Source: Petrimonas sp964345815 | Lineage (GTDB): Bacteria > Bacteroidota > Bacteroidia > Bacteroidales > Dysgonomonadaceae | NCBI GenBank assembly: GCA_964345815.1 | Contig: CAYFSV010000091.1 | Location: forward strand, 1 to 9,477 | DNA: 9,477 bases | Direction of reading: 5' to 3' | Shown here: positions 6,280-9,477 of the stretch, piece after piece | Numbering within the stretch: position 1 is the first letter of the stretch | Layout of the letters: every line of letters begins with the position of its first letter | Notes under the pieces: model-generated | Seen by the model: the letters and a program-made list of their open reading frames with translations, nothing else | What the model was told of the DNA's origin: nothing | Databases searched by the model: none | Program-made: the position numbers and the translations under genes

Positions 6280-7530
6280 TTATGGAATAACCCGAATATT
6301 GTCCAACAATATAACAGGCGTACATTCTGCTGTACCAATCCAAGCATCATTACCTCTATTATGTATAGAAATACCTAAAGCGCCATAGTGCTCAGATAAT
6401 GGTATTTCGGCACCTGCACCATTATATTTAAACTCTGACAAAGGAATAGAAATTGTTTCCCATCCATCTGTAACATATGAACCGGAAGAAATCCAAGGCA
6501 CCCAAACACCGCGTGGCATGCCCCCGCCATCAGAACTACCATCTGCCCATAAGTAATCTTCAGATTGTCCTTGTTTGAAGAAAGAGAATATCATCGGTCC
6601 CGCACTCCAAGGCTCCAAAACGTTAACCTCAAATTTGAGTGTCGATGTTGCTGGATCACTGGGGAATAAATTACCTGTTGGAACACCATTGTCTTCTCCC
6701 CAAATATTAATTATAATACTTCCTCCAACCCAGGCACCATCGATTCCGATTGTGGTTCCTTCTATTTTAACATAGTTACCATTGATTGAAAATTCAGGAT
6801 CATTTTGTATTTTGGAATTATCAGGTCTTCCCCACCCTCCAACAAATCCTTCTTCGAATCCTGTAATCACTCCACGATCATCATGAAAAATATCTTTCGT
6901 TCTTCCGGAAGAACCATATAAGGTTTTAACCTCAATTGGACCTCTCACACTCATTGGCGGAGCTTTAAATACAAGTTCGTTTTTTTCGAAACTTACAATA
7001 TCAGGTGTTGGAATCTCATACTCTCCAACAAATACTTTTATCAAACTTGCATCAGTTGCTAAGAAATAGTCTCCATATAGTACCACATCATCACCTTGAG
7101 GTACTTGCTCATTTTTAATTCGTGAAATAATTGGCGCAGGAATCCTCACCTCAAAATCATAAGAAGTGGTGTCGCCTCTCATATTCACAAAATAAATTTT
7201 ATCTGTTCTCACACTTGGCAAATCTCTTGGGATAGTTACAAAAAGTGTGTTATCGGTTATCATATTGATATTTAACAGCGCTTTCACATTGTTAAACCAC
7301 ACTTCCTGAATACTTTTCAAATTTTCACCTATTAAAACAATATTCTCATTCATATATGCACCATCAAGCAGTTGCTCTTCATTGTCTTTAGACTGATATC
7401 TGACATAATGAATGATAGGTGATCCTTCCGTCATTTCATACTTTCCTGATGGTTCTCTGTCGCATCCGGGAACAACAAAAAGTATGGTTATCAAAGACAG
7501 AAGTAGTTTTTTTATCAATTCTCGTTTCAT
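6280..7530 (-). CDS. Surface glycan-binding lipoprotein with two IPT/TIG-like domains and a C-terminal binding domain (SGBP-B type)
   Basis: This 416-residue lipoprotein (lipobox VPGC, Cys23) sits 40 bp after the susD-like gene, the standard place for a PUL surface glycan-binding protein. Residues about 36-130 and 131-215 are two Ig-like IPT/TIG domains, with the typical pattern of an I-x-G-x-N/Y-x-L strand, an FN or V-x-V strand and a closing P-x-x-x-x-G element (LIGENL, LYGDYF, RGPIEV). Residues about 216-416 form a separate domain opening DDRGVITGFEEGFVGGWGRP and rich in Trp (W233, W267, W277, W308, W328, W343, W346, W357, W397), ending in a VILLDNIRVIP strand. This layout matches Bacteroidetes SGBP-B proteins, such as the xyloglucan-PUL protein whose C-terminal domain carries the aromatic binding platform. 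The protein presumably recruits polysaccharide at the cell surface. Ligand is inferred as beta-mannan or glucomannan from the neighbouring enzymes; the sequence alone does not fix it. Confidence 0.87.
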   Translation of the reverse strand: MKRELIKKLLLSLITILFVVPGCDREPSGKYEMTEGSPIIHYVRYQSKDNEEQLLDGAYMNENIVLIGENLKSIQEVWFNNVKALLNINMITDNTLFVTIPRDLPSVRTDKIYFVNMRGDTTSYDFEVRIPAPIISRIKNEQVPQGDDVVLYGDYFLATDASLIKVFVGEYEIPTPDIVSFEKNELVFKAPPMSVRGPIEVKTLYGSSGRTKDIFHDDRGVITGFEEGFVGGWGRPDNSKIQNDPEFSINGNYVKIEGTTIGIDGAWVGGSIIINIWGEDNGVPTGNLFPSDPATSTLKFEVNVLEPWSAGPMIFSFFKQGQSEDYLWADGSSDGGGMPRGVWVPWISSGSYVTDGWETISIPLSEFKYNGAGAEIPLSEHYGALGISIHNRGNDAWIGTAECTPVILLDNIRVIP

Positions 7531-7570
7531 ATTATTGATTCATTTTTTTAATACGATTTAAAAATATATA

Positions 7571-9373
7571 CTACTCATAGGTATATTGACTTATATCATA
7601 ATCAATAGGGTCTTGAGCTAAGTTGGGGTTCATCTGTAAGTCGGTTGACGGAAAAGGCATGGTGAATTTATCATGAGTGAATGGCTTTCCATCCGGTCTT
7701 TCCGTATCAATTCTAGGTGAATATTTTCCTGTATTATCATCAAGTCTCGGATAACCTCCTTCACTCCCCCATGTATTCCAGCCTCGATCTTTGAAATAAC
7801 TGCCAAGTCCGGCATAAGTCTTTCTATTTTGACCATTCAGATAGGCTAAAGCTTCGTTAGGTTTATAATAATGCCAACGAACAATATCGTACCAAAAATC
7901 TCCTTCGAAAGCAAGCTCTAAACGACGTTCTTTAAAAATATCTTCCCAAGTTATACTTGATTTCACACTCACACCAGCTCTTTTGCGCACCTCATTGAAT
8001 GCCCATAACGCTTCGGCATCCGAAGTTGACTCATTATTTCCCAAAATAGCTTCGGCATAAACCAGATATACATCTGCCAGACGTAAAATATGCGTAGCCA
8101 AACTTGTACCTCTGCCAATCATTGGCACTCCAAATTCAGCTAAATGATCAGCATTGTTTCCAACAATATGCTTGACTACGTTGGCACCGGTGGGACTATG
8201 AAAATCACTTAAAACTTCACCATAAAATTTAGTGAAATCAAATCCATTTGGAAATGCTATTTCATTACCATCTGCATCCTTCTTTTTAGGATGATCTCTC
8301 CAAAAGTATTCATATACATCACCATACATCATCATGGTTGCTTTTCTTCTCTTATCCACATTATTACGTGTTGGCGAAAGCGCACCGGAAGGAGTTTCAC
8401 CATTAAATTTTTCACCAAAAGCTTCTTGAAGATCTAATGAAGGACCACTCCAACTTCCCCAACCATCCGCTTCGGAAAAGCCACTGGGTGTTAAATCGGG
8501 TTGCAAATCATTCATTGCTGTCCAATAATTGTCGGCAGCTGTTACCCATCTCCATGCTATTAGGCTTTCATCGTCAGTATTGTGGCTTCCTCTAAAGATA
8601 TCAGAATATTCAAATGTCAACACTTTGCCACTTTCGCGTACTACTTTTTGAGCATATTCTTTTGCTTTATCTAAATCTGCTTGATTTCGATCGCCATTTC
8701 TACCATATCCGGACTTTGTTAAATAAACCTTTGCTAACAATCCATAAGCGGAGTATTTATCTAAGCGTCCCTTATCATTTGTTTCGGGCAACCACTCAAT
8801 GGCTTTTTCAAGCGTCATAATTATATAATCATAAACATTCTCAATTTTTGCCCTGTATAGCGAATTGTACTCTCCACTATTCATCAATTCTGTATTGTTA
8901 TGAACTATTGGCACAGCACCATAAATTCTAACCATAAAAAAGTACGAAAGCGCTTTCCATACCAACGCTTCACCTTTGGCCTTGTTTCTACCTATTTCGG
9001 TAGTTTCGGGTCCGGCGTAAAGATTGATATTTTCTAACACAGTATTTGCTCTGGCATTTACTGCCCATAAAGAGGCAGACATACTCTTCACTTCTTCCAT
9101 ATCATCATTTGGAGTTAACATCCAAAATCCGTTGCCATCCATATAATAATTACCGGACTGACAATCACCCACTCTGAGCCATCCTCTAAAGAAATCAAAC
9201 CAAGGTACAGTGTACAAAGGATTAACAGCCTGTATGCACTGCTCATCATTTTTATAATAATTCGCCAATGTATAATTTCCCTTATCCGGACGATTCAAAA
9301 AATCTTCGCACGATACTAATAACAAAACAAAGAGTGCGAATAATGTTAATGCTATATTTTTAATATTTTTCAT
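7571..9373 (-). CDS. SusD/RagB-family outer-membrane glycan-binding lipoprotein
   Basis: This 600-residue protein is the surface lid and glycan-binding partner of the SusC transporter. Residues 1-22 form a lipoprotein signal with lipobox LVSC and acylated Cys22. The text that follows (CEDFLNRPDKGNYTLANYY) is the classic SusD N-terminus. The middle is helical and TPR-like (for example the ALVWKALSYFFMVRIYGAVPIV stretch near residues 137-158). The C-terminal RagB/SusD region includes the RKRAGV element, an ERRLELAFEGDFWYDIVRW helix, and the closing MPFPSTDLQMNPNLAQ motif, all hallmarks of the family. The length fits the upper end of the family (about 500-600). The start at 9371-9373 is preceded by AGAGGA with a 4-nt spacer, a weak ribosome-site-like sequence, and lies 17 bp after the susC-like stop, so the pair is surely co-transcribed. 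Which glycan it binds is inferred from the downstream mannanase and glucanase, not from this sequence. Confidence 0.97.
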   Translation of the reverse strand: MKNIKNIALTLFALFVLLLVSCEDFLNRPDKGNYTLANYYKNDEQCIQAVNPLYTVPWFDFFRGWLRVGDCQSGNYYMDGNGFWMLTPNDDMEEVKSMSASLWAVNARANTVLENINLYAGPETTEIGRNKAKGEALVWKALSYFFMVRIYGAVPIVHNNTELMNSGEYNSLYRAKIENVYDYIIMTLEKAIEWLPETNDKGRLDKYSAYGLLAKVYLTKSGYGRNGDRNQADLDKAKEYAQKVVRESGKVLTFEYSDIFRGSHNTDDESLIAWRWVTAADNYWTAMNDLQPDLTPSGFSEADGWGSWSGPSLDLQEAFGEKFNGETPSGALSPTRNNVDKRRKATMMMYGDVYEYFWRDHPKKKDADGNEIAFPNGFDFTKFYGEVLSDFHSPTGANVVKHIVGNNADHLAEFGVPMIGRGTSLATHILRLADVYLVYAEAILGNNESTSDAEALWAFNEVRKRAGVSVKSSITWEDIFKERRLELAFEGDFWYDIVRWHYYKPNEALAYLNGQNRKTYAGLGSYFKDRGWNTWGSEGGYPRLDDNTGKYSPRIDTERPDGKPFTHDKFTMPFPSTDLQMNPNLAQDPIDYDISQYTYE

Positions 9374-9390
9374 TTTATCCTCTATTTAAA

Positions 9391-9477
9391 TCAGAATGAT
9401 ACATTAATTCCAAAAGAAACAATTCGTGGAGCCGGATATCTTCCAAGGTCAAATCCAAATGTATATCCGGTAGCATC
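9391..9477 (-). CDS. SusC-like TonB-dependent transporter, C-terminal 28 residues (partial)
   Basis: Only the 3' end of this gene is in the window; it runs off the right edge. The minus strand from 9477 reads in frame to a TGA at 9391-9393 and gives 28 residues ending PAPRIVSFGINVSF. An aromatic/hydrophobic alternating last beta-strand ending in Phe is the usual C-terminus of SusC/RagA outer-membrane barrels, where the terminal Phe serves as the barrel-assembly signal. The immediate downstream neighbour, 17 bp away, is a SusD-like lipoprotein, the obligate partner of SusC, which makes the call firm despite the short fragment. The full protein would be expected to be about 1000 residues and to import oligosaccharides across the outer membrane using TonB energy. 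Substrate specificity cannot be read from this fragment. Confidence 0.93.
   Translation of the reverse strand, partial: DATGYTFGFDLGRYPAPRIVSFGINVSF

Noticed and set aside
6261..6350. An in-frame ATG at 6348-6350 that would lengthen the 783-residue lipoprotein by 30 residues.
   Set aside because: It would overlap the upstream binding-protein gene by 71 bp and place the lipoprotein signal and lipobox far from the N-terminus. The ATG at 6258-6260 gives a proper signal and a normal 19-bp spacing.
1..9477. CRISPR array, tRNA, rRNA, insertion sequence or integrase.
   Set aside because: No short regularly spaced repeats, cloverleaf-like sequence or transposase/recombinase motif was seen on either strand.

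Overview
The window looks like part of a polysaccharide utilization locus (PUL) from a Bacteroidota genome. The signs are a SusC/SusD outer-membrane pair, a chain of lipoproteins with Bacteroidota-type lipoboxes, AT-rich DNA, AT-rich leaders with little Shine-Dalgarno signal, and IPT/TIG-type surface glycan-binding proteins. Genus cannot be read from the sequence. All supported genes lie on the minus strand, so transcription runs from high to low coordinates.

Order of transcription: the 3' end of a SusC-like TonB-dependent transporter (9391-9477, cut by the window edge); a SusD-like lipoprotein (7571-9373); a 416-residue surface glycan-binding lipoprotein with two Ig/IPT-like domains and a Trp-rich C-terminal domain (6280-7530); a 783-residue lipoprotein with about six Ig/IPT-like repeats and a duplicated C-terminal module (3909-6260); a 100-bp gap holding a perfect 20-bp inverted repeat (3839-3887); a GH26 endo-beta-mannanase lipoprotein (2447-3808); a GH5 (subfamily 2-like) endo-beta-1,4-glucanase lipoprotein overlapping it by 4 bp (1446-2450); and a GH20-like protein with a type I signal peptide (372-1433). 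Past the locus, 49-267 holds what looks like the N-terminal remnant of a GNAT acetyltransferase.

Working model (inference): the two binding lipoproteins and SusD capture a beta-mannan, most likely glucomannan. Surface GH26 cuts mannosyl linkages and GH5 cuts glucosyl linkages. The SusC/SusD complex imports the oligosaccharides, and the GH20-like protein acts in the periplasm. No regulator and no mannosidase, galactosidase, phosphorylase or esterase is visible; these would have to lie upstream of SusC or elsewhere.

The least explained parts are the GH20-like protein, whose activity I cannot name and whose family usually acts on N-acetylhexosamines; the duplicated module at the tip of the 783-residue lipoprotein; and the hairpin separating the uptake/binding genes from the enzyme genes.
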